Positions 12,235 to 21,942 of a DNA stretch of 64,000 nt are shown piece by piece. Made by a program: the position numbers and the translations under genes. Position 1 is the first letter of the stretch; every line of letters begins with the position of its first letter. Below the pieces are notes generated by a model. It was not told the origin of the DNA and searched no databases. It worked only from the letters and a program-made list of their open reading frames with translations. Source of the stretch: Myxococcales bacterium (lineage in GTDB: Bacteria > Myxococcota_A > Polyangia > Palsa-1104 > SHYY01); the NCBI GenBank assembly GCA_009692555.1, contig SHYY01000004.1, forward strand, positions 1 to 64,000, given 5' to 3'.

Positions 12235-12863
12235 GGCAGCATCTCCGCCGGGAGGATGGTCAGGCTCGACCTTGTGAACACGATCGCCAGTGCGGTGAGC
12301 ACGCCGACGACGACCAGCCCGGCGCCGACGCCGAGCCAGATCGGCCACAGCTTGCGCGGCGGCGGTGCTGCGGTGGCGGTGACGGTGATCGCGGCGGCGG
12401 GCAGCACGCCCGGATTGCCAGGCGGGGCCACCGACGGGGGCGGAGCGGCGGGGGAGTCCACCGGCTCGACTGCCCGCTCGGGCTCACCCTGCGGCTTCGT
12501 TCCTGGAGCGATCGGCTCGAGGGGCGGTCCGCCGCTCGCCTCGAGGGCCGCGATCCGCTGCTCGACCTCCTTCCGCTTCTTCGCCGCGGGGTCGAGCTTG
12601 AGGTACTTCTTGTAGAACTCGATCGCGCGCGGGGGGCGGTTCGAGAGGCGGTAGGCCTGCGCGATGTTGTAGAGGAACACCGGATCGGGCTCCTCGGAGA
12701 AGCCGTCCTCGAAGAGCTTGATCGCGGTGTCCTAGTCGTTGAGGAGGTAGCGCGCCATGCCCTTCTTGTAGGCCTCGCGCGCCTTGTCCTTGTCCCCCAG
12801 CGCCGGCTCGGAGGCGAGCAGCGTGAGCAGGGCCAGCAACACCCACGATCGGTGTCTTTGCAT
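12231..12863 (-). CDS. TPR-repeat protein with signal peptide and C-terminal membrane anchor, interrupted by an in-frame TAG
   Basis: Translation from ATG 12863 gives a signal peptide (MQRHRSWVLLALLTLLASEP) and a TPR start, KAREAYKKGMARYLLND, then meets TAG at 12732-12734. The frame continues as DTAIKLFEDGFSEEPDPVFL and a TPR pair (YNIAQAYRLSNRPPRAIEFY), a Pro-rich linker and a C-terminal membrane segment (LWPIWLGVGAGLVVVGVLTA). Without the stop it would be 210 aa. The stop replaces a position where Tyr or Trp would be normal, so one base change explains it. The gene is coupled to the downstream giant lipoprotein by ATGA. A 149-aa product from the internal ATG at 12680 is possible but would lack its export signal. 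Confidence 0.7.
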
Positions 12864-12983
12864 GATGGAACCTCTCGGGCGGCGGGGCGCTCGCCACGGG
12901 CGCCACATCGGACGTCTGGCCAGGAGCTTGAGCGGAGCTTAAGCGATCGCGGCTTGGCGAAGCAAGAAAGGGGACGCGGCGGG

Positions 12984-13028
12984 AGAGGAAAACCGGGCCG
13001 GGCGTCGGTGATGGCGACGCCCGGCCCG
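12984..13028 (-). terminator. Rho-independent terminator after the first cysteine-rich lipoprotein gene
   Basis: A 13-bp perfect stem (12994-13006 with 13016-13028) around a 9-base loop, followed on the minus strand by GGTTTTCC. It begins 14 bases after the stop codon at 13042. Confidence 0.7.
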
Positions 13029-13041
13029 CCAGATCAGAGGC

Positions 13042-15888
13042 TCAGTTGCACATGCCGTTGGCGAGGACGAGGTTGGCGCAGCAACCGGCCTGGGTCTGGG
13101 CAGTCTGGCCCTTCGCCGAGCAGACGCAGGTGCTGCCGGTGACGCGGCCCGAGCAGCAGGCCTTCGGCTCGGCGCCGAACCCGAGGAGGTTCACGGACGC
13201 GCCGTTGTTGCGGCAGCCGCACTGGCCCATGTTGTTCAGCAGGACCGAGCAGCAGAACCACGGGCTCGGCGGATTGCCCGCCGCCCCGCCCGCGAGGTTG
13301 CAGGTGCAGAGGCCGTTCACGGACGCGCCGGTGCAGCAGTTTGCCGCGTTGCCGTTGTCCTTGAAGCCGTTCAGGCCGGAGACGCAGCAGGAGGCGGTGG
13401 CGAGGTTGCAGCCGTCGCGGTGGCCAGGCGGGTCGTAGCAGGTGGGCTCGTTGAAGCACTGGCTGAACAGGTTGTTGCAGCCGCAGCCGCCGTTGATGCA
13501 GGTCGGGCCGGGGTTGCAGCTGGCCGAGCAGCTCTTGCAGAAGCCGCCGCCGTTGCCGCACGCCGCGTCGCCGCCGCCCGCGCGGCACTGTCCGTTCGGC
13601 GCCGAGCAGCAGCCTCCGTTGCAGTTGGTGAACAGCGCGGGGTTGCCACACAGACTGGTGCAGGTTTTATCGCTTTTGGCGCAAGTGTAGCCTGCGCTGC
13701 CGCCCTGCGGATTGGCCGGGAGGCACTGCGTCTGATCGTCGCAGCCACAGAAGTACTGGTTGTTGACCGGGGTCTGGCACTTGGTCCCGTCGGAGTTGTT
13801 GCTGCAGTCCATGCACGCGCCGGAGTAGCCGCAGGCCTTGGACTGGTTGCCGATGACGCACTTCAGGGCCGAGCAGCAGAAGCCGAAGCCGCAGATGCCG
13901 TCGTTGCCGGCGCCGCACTTGTTGACGCAGGCGTTGGCGACGCAGCTCGGGGTGCCGGCCTGGCAGCCGATGCAGGCCGCGCCGGCGCCGCCGCACGCCG
14001 AGTTCGCGGTGCCCGCGACGCACACGCCGCCCGAGCAGCAGCCGCCATTGCACAGCTGGTTGGCGTTGCAGATGTTGGTGCAGACCTTCTTGACGGCGTC
14101 GCACGCCTGGAGCGCGCCGCAGTCCGACGCCTTGGTGCAGCCGCACGCGCCGCTGACGCAGGCGCGGCCGACGGCGGCGTTGGTGCAGTTGAGGCACGCG
14201 TTCGCGGCGCCGCAGGCGGCCACCACGTTGCCCGGCTGGCAGGTGCCGCCGGCGGGGTTCGAGCAGCAGCCCCCGTTGCAGGCCTGCGCCATCGAGCAGG
14301 TGGCGGTGCAGGAATGGTTGACGACGTTGCAGGCCTGATTGGACGGGCAGTCGGCGGCGGCGTTGCAGCCGCAGGTGTTCTGGTTGTTGGCGCCGGGGCG
14401 ACACACATGGCCGACGTTGGCGATGGTGCAGTCGACGCAGATGCCCGCGCCGCCGCAGGTGTTGTGAGCGGTGCCTGTGCGGCACTCGCCGTTCATCGCC
14501 GCCGAGCAGCAGCCGAACTGGCACTTGTCGATCGCCGAGCAGACCTTGATGCAGATCTTCTTCACCGCGTCGCACTTGGTCGCGGTGATCGGGCAGTCGG
14601 CGAGGACCTTGGCCGGATCGCACCCGCAGGTGCCGCCGCCCTGGGTGGCCACGCAGGCGCGGCCGACATCGTTGGCGGCGCAGCTGGCGCACACGCCGCC
14701 GTTGTTGCCGCACGCGGCGTCGGCGACGCCCTTCGCGCAGGTGCCGTTCATCGCCGCCGAGCAGCAGCCGCCGTTGCACGGATTGTTGACGTCGCACGCC
14801 GCGCCGCACTTGTGGGTGGTGGTGTTGCAGGCGCTGTTGGCCGGGCAGTCGTTCTGCGAATCGCAGCCGCAGAAGGTCATCGCGTTGAGGGTCACGCACG
14901 CGGTGCCGGTGCCGTTGCCGGCGCAGGAGCCGCACACCGCGCCGCCGAGGGAGCAGCCGGTCTGGGTGTTGCCGGCGACGCACACGTTCTGCGAGCAACA
15001 GCCGCCGTTGCACGCGGTGTTCATGTCGCAGGCGGTGCCGCAGGCGCCGCCCTTGCATGCCTGGCCCACCGGGCAGTCCTTCGACACCGCGCAGCCGCAG
15101 CTGCCGTTCATCAGGCAAGTCGGTCCGTTGGCGCTCTTGCCGCAATCGGTGCAGGCCGCGCCGGCGACGCCGCAGCTCGCGTTGGCGATCGCCGCGCACT
15201 GGTTTTGTGCGTTGCAGCAGAAGCCCTGGCCGCAGTTGCCGACCATGCCCATGCCGACGACGCAGGTGGCCGAGCAGGCGCCGCCCACGCAGGTCGGGGT
15301 GCCGAGGCCGCAGGCGGCGCACTTGTTGCCGTCGCTGCCGCACGTCGCTACGTCACTGCCGGACTGGCAGGTCTGGCCGTCGCAGCAGCCGCCGTTGCAG
15401 ACCAGACCGCCCGCGCACGAGTCGGAGCACTGGTTCGTCTGGAGGTTGCACGCGCTGCCTTTCGGGCAGTCCGCCGAGGAGTTGCAGCCGCACTTCATCG
15501 CCACGCAGGCGACACCGACGGTCTTGCCGGTGCAGTCCTCGCAGTTGCCGGGCTTGCCGCAGCTCTGCTGGGAGTTGCCGCAGGGCGGATCGCTGAGGTC
15601 GTTGGCGCCGTCGGGCAGCGCGGCGCCGTCGTCGGGCGCGGCCATGTCGCCTTCGACCGTGAGGTCGCCCTCGGCGGCGTCGGGGATCTCCATGTCGCCG
15701 ACGGCGAGATCGTCCTCCGTCTTCGGCATGTCACCCGGCGGCATCGCAAGGTCGCCCTTCGCCACGATTGACAGATCGGGCTGCGCGCCGCCCCCGTCTT
15801 TCGGCATGTCACCGCCACAGCCGAGCACGCCGCCGAAGCCCCCCAGCGTCGCTGCCACCACCACACGAAACATCCAGTTCTTGCCCAT
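13042..15888 (-). CDS. Cysteine-rich repeat lipoprotein, paralog 1
   Basis: A 948-aa predicted lipoprotein; I start at ATG 15888, behind ttggagg, so that the lipobox VLGC places Cys24 as the acylated residue. Residues 25-110 are an acidic linker rich in DL/DM pairs. The rest is about nine cysteine-rich units, each with a CNGGCC-like core, a spacer CGxxGxxCxxC and a GCGCxxxxDCP turn. Five short CC-containing knots close the C-terminus, ending in AGCCANLVLANGMCN. The cysteines suggest many disulfides, so the protein should act outside the inner membrane. No known catalytic motif is seen. It has its own extended -10 and a terminator. It is one of four tandem relatives. Confidence 0.82.
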   Translation of the reverse strand: MGKNWMFRVVVAATLGGFGGVLGCGGDMPKDGGGAQPDLSIVAKGDLAMPPGDMPKTEDDLAVGDMEIPDAAEGDLTVEGDMAAPDDGAALPDGANDLSDPPCGNSQQSCGKPGNCEDCTGKTVGVACVAMKCGCNSSADCPKGSACNLQTNQCSDSCAGGLVCNGGCCDGQTCQSGSDVATCGSDGNKCAACGLGTPTCVGGACSATCVVGMGMVGNCGQGFCCNAQNQCAAIANASCGVAGAACTDCGKSANGPTCLMNGSCGCAVSKDCPVGQACKGGACGTACDMNTACNGGCCSQNVCVAGNTQTGCSLGGAVCGSCAGNGTGTACVTLNAMTFCGCDSQNDCPANSACNTTTHKCGAACDVNNPCNGGCCSAAMNGTCAKGVADAACGNNGGVCASCAANDVGRACVATQGGGTCGCDPAKVLADCPITATKCDAVKKICIKVCSAIDKCQFGCCSAAMNGECRTGTAHNTCGGAGICVDCTIANVGHVCRPGANNQNTCGCNAAADCPSNQACNVVNHSCTATCSMAQACNGGCCSNPAGGTCQPGNVVAACGAANACLNCTNAAVGRACVSGACGCTKASDCGALQACDAVKKVCTNICNANQLCNGGCCSGGVCVAGTANSACGGAGAACIGCQAGTPSCVANACVNKCGAGNDGICGFGFCCSALKCVIGNQSKACGYSGACMDCSNNSDGTKCQTPVNNQYFCGCDDQTQCLPANPQGGSAGYTCAKSDKTCTSLCGNPALFTNCNGGCCSAPNGQCRAGGGDAACGNGGGFCKSCSASCNPGPTCINGGCGCNNLFSQCFNEPTCYDPPGHRDGCNLATASCCVSGLNGFKDNGNAANCCTGASVNGLCTCNLAGGAAGNPPSPWFCCSVLLNNMGQCGCRNNGASVNLLGFGAEPKACCSGRVTGSTCVCSAKGQTAQTQAGCCANLVLANGMCN

Positions 15889-15926
15889 GGAAGGCCTCCA
15901 AGTGTAGGTTGAGTCCACTGGCCCGC

Positions 15927-15935
15927 AGGGTAACA
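15927..15935 (-). promoter_or_regulatory. Extended -10 of cysteine-rich lipoprotein paralog 1
   Basis: On the minus strand this reads TGTTACCCT, an extended -10 about 40 bases before ATG 15888. Equivalent elements sit at similar places before the three other paralogs. Confidence 0.45.
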
Positions 15936-15982
15936 CAGTCCCCGCTCCCGCCGAAAGTTCGCCGAGCACTACGATGGCACGG

Positions 15983-18709
15983 CTACTGGCAGGCGCCCCC
16001 TCCGCAGGTGCCCGAGCAGCACTCGTAGCCGCCAGCGCAGGCCTGGCCTTTGTTCAGGCAGATGCAGTTGCCGAGGCCATCGGCGCGCTGGGTGCAACAG
16101 CTGGCGGGGGAGCCCTTGGCGCTGGTGGCGGTCGCGAAGCAGGTGCAGGCCCCGTTGAGCGATGCCCCGGTGCAGCAGTTGGCCGGGTTGCCGTTGTCCT
16201 TGAAGCCGGCGACGCCGGGGATGCAGCAGCCCAGGGTATTCAGGTTGCACCCGAGGCGATTCGCGCCGCCGCCGGTGCAGGTGGCGTTGCCGGCGCACTG
16301 CGCGTTCTGGTCGCAGCCGCAGGCGCCCTTGGCGCTGCAGCGCGGGCCGGTGTTGCAGGTCGCAGCGCAGCTCTGGCAGGCGGTGCCGAGCGCGCCACAC
16401 GCGTTGTCCTGCGTCCCGGGACGGCACTGCCCGCCCAGGCAACAGCCGCCGTTGCACGCGGTCGCTCCGGGATAGGCGCACTCGCTGGTGCACACGTGGT
16501 TCGGCGCGTCGCAGGACTGGCCGGCCTGGTTCCCCGTCGCTGCGAAGCAATCCGACGGGACGTCGCAGGCGCAGGTCCAGTCGGCGAGCGGGGTCCGGCA
16601 GCGATGGCCGAGGGAGTTCTGGGTGCAGTCCTGGCAGGCGCCGCTGAAGCCGCACGCCGCGTCGAGCTTGCCAGAGGTGCACTGGCCCGCCTTTCCGCAG
16701 CAGTTGCCGGCGCCGCACACGCCGTCGCTGCCGCCGCCGCACTTGCCGCCGCAGGTGCCGGCCACGCAGGTGGGCGTCGCGCTCGCGCCGGGCTGGCAGT
16801 CGATGCACGCGCCGCCCGACGCGCCGCACGCGGAGTTCGAGGAGCCGGGGGTGCAGGTCCCGCCCGCGCAGCAGCCGGCGCTGCACAGCTGGTTCGCGTT
16901 GCAGGCGCTGGTACAGAGGTGCTTCGCGACGTCGCAGGCCTGGAGCGGTCCGCACTCCGCGGCCTTGTTGCAGCCGCACGCGGCGCCCCCGTTTCCGGCG
17001 GCGCAGGCGTGCCCCGACGGAGAGGCGCTGCAATCGACGCACAGGCCGGCGCTCCCGCAGGCGCTGGCGGCGTTGCCGGGGACGCACGCCCCGCCCGCGC
17101 AGCAGCCGCCGTTGCAGGGCTGGTTCGGGCCGCACTTTGCCTCGCACGCGTGCGTTGCTGCATTGCAAGAAAGACCGACCGGGCAGTCGCCCGCCTTGTC
17201 GCAGCCGCAGGAGTTGCCGCCGTTTCCGGAGGGCCGGCAGAGGTGGCCCGAGGCGGCGGAGGTGCAGTCGAAGCAGGCGGCCATTCCGACGAGGAAGCAC
17301 ACGCCCGCGGCGGTGCCGTTGGCGCAGGTGCCGCCCGCGCAGCAGCCGAACAGGCACTTGTTGTTCGCGTCGCACTGGTTGTTGCACACCTTGTTCGCGC
17401 AGCCGGTGCTCGAGACCGGGCAGTCGTCGGGGAACTTGCTGCAGCCGCACGCGCCGCCGCTCCCCGAAGCCACGCAGAGGTGTCCGTTCGCGTTGCCGGT
17501 GCAGTCGACGCACACCCCGCCGTTGTTGCCGCACGCCTTGCTCGCGGGATCGAGGCCCTTCGCGCAGGTACCGTTCTGCGCCGCCGAGCAGCAGCCGCTG
17601 TTGCAGGGACGCCCGCCGTCGCACTTCGCGCCGCAGGTGAAGGTGATCGGATCGCAGGCCGTGTTCGGCGGGCAATCCGCGGCGGACTTGCAGCCGCAGG
17701 CGTTCGCTCCCGGGTTGCCGACGGCGAGGCAGGCGGTGCCGGCGGGGCTGTTGGCGCAGCTTCCGCAGGCCAGGGCGCCGAGCGCGCACGCCGCCTGTGC
17801 CGTGCCGGCGACGCACTTCTTGTTCGCTGCATCGCAGCAACCGCCGCTGCAGGGCGTGTTGGCGTCGCATGCGGTGGTGCACACCCCGGAGGCGCAGGCG
17901 CGGCCGGGTGGGCAGTCCGCCGCCTTCAGGCAGCCGCACGCGCCAGCGATGAGACAGACCGGACCGTCGCCGCTCTTGGCGCAGTCGACGCATGCCCCGC
18001 CCGCGACCGCGCACGCGCCGTCGCCGACCGCGGCGCACTGGTTTTGTGCACTGCAGCAGAAGCCCTTGGCGCACACGCCGGGCTGGCCGACGCCGCCGGC
18101 GACGCAGGAGGCGGTGCAGGCCCCTCCCGCGCAGGTGGGCGTGGCGCCGCCGCAGGGAGCACACACCCCGCCGTTGGTACCGCACGCTCCGTTCTCGTTG
18201 CCGCCGCGGCAGGTGGCGCCGTCGCAGCAGCCGCCGTTGCACAGGAGCGCGCCGGCGCAGGCCTGCGAGCACACGGCGCTCTTGGGATCGCACGCGCTTC
18301 CCTTCGGGCAGTCCGCGGGTCCGGCGCAGCCGCATTTCTTTGCGACGCACGCGGAGCCGCCGCTGTTGCCGGTGCAGTCCTGGCACGCGCCCGGTGCGCC
18401 GCAGCTTTGCGGTGTGCCTTCGCACGCCGGCAGCGCGAGGTCGGCCGCGCCGTCGGACGACGCAGCGTCCGCGGCGATCAGTCCATCGACGGAGAGGGCG
18501 TCCTCACCTTCCGCGGAGTCCACCACCGCCAGATCCGGGTCGGCCGGGCCCTGATCGAGGAGCACCCCATCGAAGGCCGGCGCGCGATCGGCAGACGGCA
18601 GCGCGGCGAGGTCGGCCGGGGCGGCATCCGCGGTGGCAACAGGAGGCTCCTCGCCGCACCCGACGAGTGCGACGACCACCCACGGCAGCGCCCACAGCTT
18701 GAGGTTCAT
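15983..18709 (-). CDS. Cysteine-rich repeat lipoprotein, paralog 2
   Basis: A 908-aa predicted lipoprotein from ATG 18709 with lipobox LVGC (Cys18). The acidic linker (residues about 19-90) is followed by the same array of CNGGCC units as its neighbours, such as LLCNGGCCDGATC and GFCCSAQNQCA. The C-terminus differs: after CCTQR and an internal GNCICLNKG it ends YECCSGTCGGGACQ. It lies 94 bases downstream of its own extended -10 start region and ends 95 bases before the paralog 1 start; no hairpin terminator is visible after it. It is more diverged from paralogs 3 and 4 than those are from each other. Confidence 0.82.
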   Translation of the reverse strand: MNLKLWALPWVVVALVGCGEEPPVATADAAPADLAALPSADRAPAFDGVLLDQGPADPDLAVVDSAEGEDALSVDGLIAADAASSDGAADLALPACEGTPQSCGAPGACQDCTGNSGGSACVAKKCGCAGPADCPKGSACDPKSAVCSQACAGALLCNGGCCDGATCRGGNENGACGTNGGVCAPCGGATPTCAGGACTASCVAGGVGQPGVCAKGFCCSAQNQCAAVGDGACAVAGGACVDCAKSGDGPVCLIAGACGCLKAADCPPGRACASGVCTTACDANTPCSGGCCDAANKKCVAGTAQAACALGALACGSCANSPAGTACLAVGNPGANACGCKSAADCPPNTACDPITFTCGAKCDGGRPCNSGCCSAAQNGTCAKGLDPASKACGNNGGVCVDCTGNANGHLCVASGSGGACGCSKFPDDCPVSSTGCANKVCNNQCDANNKCLFGCCAGGTCANGTAAGVCFLVGMAACFDCTSAASGHLCRPSGNGGNSCGCDKAGDCPVGLSCNAATHACEAKCGPNQPCNGGCCAGGACVPGNAASACGSAGLCVDCSASPSGHACAAGNGGAACGCNKAAECGPLQACDVAKHLCTSACNANQLCSAGCCAGGTCTPGSSNSACGASGGACIDCQPGASATPTCVAGTCGGKCGGGSDGVCGAGNCCGKAGQCTSGKLDAACGFSGACQDCTQNSLGHRCRTPLADWTCACDVPSDCFAATGNQAGQSCDAPNHVCTSECAYPGATACNGGCCLGGQCRPGTQDNACGALGTACQSCAATCNTGPRCSAKGACGCDQNAQCAGNATCTGGGANRLGCNLNTLGCCIPGVAGFKDNGNPANCCTGASLNGACTCFATATSAKGSPASCCTQRADGLGNCICLNKGQACAGGYECCSGTCGGGACQ

Positions 18710-18760
18710 CCGGATGCGCCTCTTGCCGACGCTCGCGAGACATGCCGAGCGGCAGAGGCG

Positions 18761-18769
18761 ACGGTAGCA
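18761..18769 (-). promoter_or_regulatory. Extended -10 of cysteine-rich lipoprotein paralog 2
   Basis: Reads TGCTACCGT on the minus strand, about 52 bases before ATG 18709. The nine bases are identical to the element before paralog 3. Confidence 0.45.
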
Positions 18770-18835
18770 TACGCTGCCGTGCGTTAGAAGCGGTGCCGAG
18801 CGGGAAGAGGGGTTGGAGCGGAAGGAGAGAAGGAG

Positions 18836-18868
18836 GAACCGGGCGCCGGCGATACCGACGCCCGGTTC
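18836..18868 (-). terminator. Hairpin after cysteine-rich lipoprotein paralog 3
   Basis: A 10-bp stem (GAACCGGGCG, 18836-18845, with 18859-18868) eight bases past the stop at 18877. The tail is C/T-rich but has no clean T run, so termination may be weak or factor-assisted. Stem sequence resembles the hairpin after paralog 1. Confidence 0.5.
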
Positions 18869-18876
18869 TCGCTACA

Positions 18877-21774
18877 TCAGTTGCAGAGGCCGTTCGCGAA
18901 CATGAGGTTCGCGCAGCAGCCGGCCGCCGTCTGAGCGGTCTGGCCCTTGGTGGCGCAGATGCAGTTGAAGGAATTGGCGGCGCCGACGTGATTGGAGCAG
19001 CAGGCGCGCGGCTCGGCACCAAGGCCGAAGTTCGTTTTTGTGCCGTTCGGGAGGCACTGGCAGGTGCCATTGCCGGCGACGGAGAGCGAGCAGCAGTTCC
19101 ACGGATTGGCCGGCGCTCCGGCGTTCACCCCGTTGAGGTTGCAGGTGCAGGTGCCATTGACATCCATGCCGGTGCAGCAGGCGTTGCCGACTCCCTTCAG
19201 GTTGTAGATACCCGGGACGCAGCAGACGTTGGTGGCGAGGTTGCAGCCTGCGCGGAAGGCGTTCGGGTTCACGAAGCAGGAGTTGGCGGTGTTGCACGAA
19301 AGGGTGCCGCCGTCGAGGTTGGCGATGGTGCAGCCGCACGAGCCGTTCTGCGCGTTGCACTTCGGGCCGGCGTTGCAGGTGTCGAGGCAGCTATTGCACT
19401 GACCGCCGCTGACGCCGCACGCGTTGTCGGCGACGCCCGGACGGCAGGTGCCGCCGAGGCAGCAGCCGCCGTTGCAGCCACCCGCCGCCGCGCCGGCGTA
19501 GCCGCAGGCGTTGGTGCAGGTGCTGCTGTTGGTGTCGCAGGTCTGACCCGCCTGGTTGCCGGCGGCCGCGAAGCACTCGGACTTCTGGGTGCAGCCGCAC
19601 GACCAGTTGTTGTTGACCGGGACGAGGCACTTCTTGCCCGTCGAGGCGTTGCCGCACTTGAGGCAGGCACCCGTGTAGCCGCAGGTGGCGTCCGCCTTGC
19701 CGCCGACGCACTTGCCGGCGGAGCAGCAGTTGCCGCCGCCGCACACGCCGTTGGCGAGCGCACCGCACGCCGAGGTGCAGACCCCGGCGGTGCAGGTCGG
19801 GGTCGCGCTAGCGCCCGGCTTGCAGTCGAGGCAGGCGCCGCCAACGCCGCCGCAGGCGGTGTTCGAGCTGCCGACCGCGCAGGTGCCGCCGCTGCAGCAG
19901 CCGCCGTTGCACAGCTGGTTCGCGGTGCAGACGTTGGTGCAGAGCTTCTTCACGGTGTCGCAGGCCTGGAGGGCGCCGCAGTCCGACGACTTGTTGCAGC
20001 CGCAGCTCGTGCCGTTGATGCACGCGTGGCCACCGACGTTCGCCGAGCAGTCGACGCAGGCGTTGGCCGCGCCGCAGGCGGTGGGGGCATTGCCGGCGAG
20101 GCACTGGCCATTCACCGCGGCCGAGCAGCAGCCGCCGTTGCAGGCCTGCTGCGCGTTGCAGGCCACGACGCAGAGGTGCGACACGACGTTGCAGGCGAAG
20201 CCCACCGCGCAGTCGGCTGCCTTGTCGCAGCCGCAGGCGTTGTTGTTCATCGCCCCAGGACGGCAGAGGTGCCCGGCGTTGTTGGTCGTGCAATCGACGC
20301 AGGCGGCCATCCCGGTGATGAGGCAGGCGGCAGCCACGGTGCCGTTCGAGCAGGCACCGTTACCGCCGCAGCAGCCGAACTGGCACTTGTTGTTGGCGTC
20401 GCACTTGTTGTTGCAGACCTTGTTCACGCAGCCGGTGCTGGAGATCGGGCAGTCGGCCGGGAAGGCCGCGCAGCCGCAGACGCCGCCGTTGCCCAAGGCC
20501 ACGCACACCTTGCCGTTCGGGTTGCCGGTGCAGTCGGCGCAGAGGCCGCCGTTGTTGCCGCACTGCTTGTTGGTTCCCTCGATGCCCTTCTGGCAGGTCC
20601 CGTTGACGGCGGCCGAGCAGCAGCCACCGTTGCACAGGTTGTTGGCGTCGCACTTGTTGGTGCAGACGTTGGTCACGGCGTCGCAGGAGAAGCCGACGGC
20701 GCAGTCCGCCGCGACCTTGCAGCCGCAGAAGGTCTTGGCGTTGATGGTGAGGCAGGCGGTGCCCATCGCGTTGGCGACGCAGGTGCCGCACGCCGCCATG
20801 CCGAGGGCGCACGAGGCCTGCAGGTTGCCGGCGAGGCACTTCTTGTTCGCGACGTCGCAGCAGCCGCCGTTGCACGGGGTGTTCATGTCGCACGCCGCGC
20901 CGCAGACGCCCGCGGTGCAGGCCTGGTTGGCGGCGCAATCGGCCGCCTTGGCGCAGCCGCAGGTGCCGTTCATCAGGCAGGTCGGACCGTTCGCGCTCTT
21001 GCTGCAGTCGTTGCAAGCGCCGCCGGCGAGGCCGCAGGCGCCGTTGCCGATCGCCGCGCACTGGTTCTTCGCATCGCAGCAGAAGCCCATCCCGCAGGCC
21101 GCGCCGCCCATGCCACCGATGACGCAGGTCGCGGTGCAGGCGCCAGCGGTGCAGGTCGGAGTGGCGCCGCCGCAGGCCGCGCAGGCCTTGCCGTCGCCGC
21201 CGCACTTGCCGTTGTCATTGCCGACGAGGCAGTTCGCGCCGTCGCAGCAGCCGCCGTTGCAGGCGAGACCGCCGGCGCAGGTCGGGTCGCACTGGCCGTT
21301 GGCCTGGCAGGCGAAGCCCTTCGGGCAGTCCGAGGAGCTGTTGCAGCCGCACTTGAGCGCAACGCAGGCCTGACCGCCCTGGTTGCCGGTGCAGTCCTGA
21401 CATGCCCCCGGGGCGCCGCAGCTCTGCTGCGTGTTGCCGCAGGGCATGACCGCGGGGCCATCGCCAGCGTCGCTTCCGCCGCCGCCGATGTCGTCGGTAC
21501 CACCGATGTCGTCGGTGGGGAGAATGGTCATGTCGGCCTCTACGACGACCGTCATGTCGTCGTCCTCAACGATCGTCATGTCGATCTCTGGGACGACGGT
21601 GAGGTCTTCCTTGACGCCGCCGCTGTCGACCTTGGGCTTTGCCAGGTCAGGCGTGGGGACCGGCGGCATTTCCGGATCTTCCGTCGTTTCGCAACCGACG
21701 CTCCCCAGTCCGGCCCCCAGGAGGGCCAGCGGGAGCACAATCCTGAGCGTCCACTTCGTTCCCATTTTTGCCAT
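18877..21774 (-). CDS. Cysteine-rich repeat lipoprotein, paralog 3
   Basis: A 965-aa predicted lipoprotein from ATG 21774 with ttggaggctgg upstream and lipobox SVGC (Cys28). The linker (residues about 29-115) is strongly acidic with repeated DM pairs, for example DMTIVEDDDMTVVVEADMTI. Nine cysteine-rich units follow, the first being CNGGCCDGANCLVGNDNGKC. Five C-terminal CC knots end AGCCANLMFANGLCN, almost the same as in paralog 1. It is closest to paralog 4 across the first several units, which points to a recent duplication. Likely location is the cell envelope or surface; function unknown. Confidence 0.82.
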   Translation of the reverse strand: MAKMGTKWTLRIVLPLALLGAGLGSVGCETTEDPEMPPVPTPDLAKPKVDSGGVKEDLTVVPEIDMTIVEDDDMTVVVEADMTILPTDDIGGTDDIGGGGSDAGDGPAVMPCGNTQQSCGAPGACQDCTGNQGGQACVALKCGCNSSSDCPKGFACQANGQCDPTCAGGLACNGGCCDGANCLVGNDNGKCGGDGKACAACGGATPTCTAGACTATCVIGGMGGAACGMGFCCDAKNQCAAIGNGACGLAGGACNDCSKSANGPTCLMNGTCGCAKAADCAANQACTAGVCGAACDMNTPCNGGCCDVANKKCLAGNLQASCALGMAACGTCVANAMGTACLTINAKTFCGCKVAADCAVGFSCDAVTNVCTNKCDANNLCNGGCCSAAVNGTCQKGIEGTNKQCGNNGGLCADCTGNPNGKVCVALGNGGVCGCAAFPADCPISSTGCVNKVCNNKCDANNKCQFGCCGGNGACSNGTVAAACLITGMAACVDCTTNNAGHLCRPGAMNNNACGCDKAADCAVGFACNVVSHLCVVACNAQQACNGGCCSAAVNGQCLAGNAPTACGAANACVDCSANVGGHACINGTSCGCNKSSDCGALQACDTVKKLCTNVCTANQLCNGGCCSGGTCAVGSSNTACGGVGGACLDCKPGASATPTCTAGVCTSACGALANGVCGGGNCCSAGKCVGGKADATCGYTGACLKCGNASTGKKCLVPVNNNWSCGCTQKSECFAAAGNQAGQTCDTNSSTCTNACGYAGAAAGGCNGGCCLGGTCRPGVADNACGVSGGQCNSCLDTCNAGPKCNAQNGSCGCTIANLDGGTLSCNTANSCFVNPNAFRAGCNLATNVCCVPGIYNLKGVGNACCTGMDVNGTCTCNLNGVNAGAPANPWNCCSLSVAGNGTCQCLPNGTKTNFGLGAEPRACCSNHVGAANSFNCICATKGQTAQTAAGCCANLMFANGLCN

Positions 21775-21816
21775 CGTCCAGCCTCCAAGAATACGTTAGG
21801 TTCAGCAGTGTCGGGG

Positions 21817-21825
21817 ACGGTAGCA
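21817..21825 (-). promoter_or_regulatory. Extended -10 of cysteine-rich lipoprotein paralog 3
   Basis: Reads TGCTACCGT on the minus strand, about 43 bases before ATG 21774. Confidence 0.45.
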
Positions 21826-21896
21826 CGCAGGGCTTCCAGGATGGAAGCTTTTTTTGAAGGGGAAATGGTGGTGCGGGAGAGGGGGGAAGGAAGCGG

Positions 21897-21925
21897 CTGG
21901 GCGCCGGCGTCGTACCGGCGCCCAG
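21897..21925 (-). terminator. Hairpin after cysteine-rich lipoprotein paralog 4
   Basis: An 11-bp perfect stem (CTGGGCGCCGG, 21897-21907, with 21915-21925) and a 7-base loop, 17 bases past the stop at 21943. No T run follows on the minus strand. Confidence 0.5.
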
Positions 21926-21942
21926 TCGCGGGGATCAGAGAG

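Noticed and set aside
8270..12277. A 1,335-codon open frame on the plus strand opposite the cysteine-rich repeat gene
   Set aside because: High GC and a codon-regular repeat on the minus strand keep the opposite frames open. The plus-strand product is Ala/Val/Gly-rich with no domain, while the minus strand has a lipobox, ordered repeats and a propeller.
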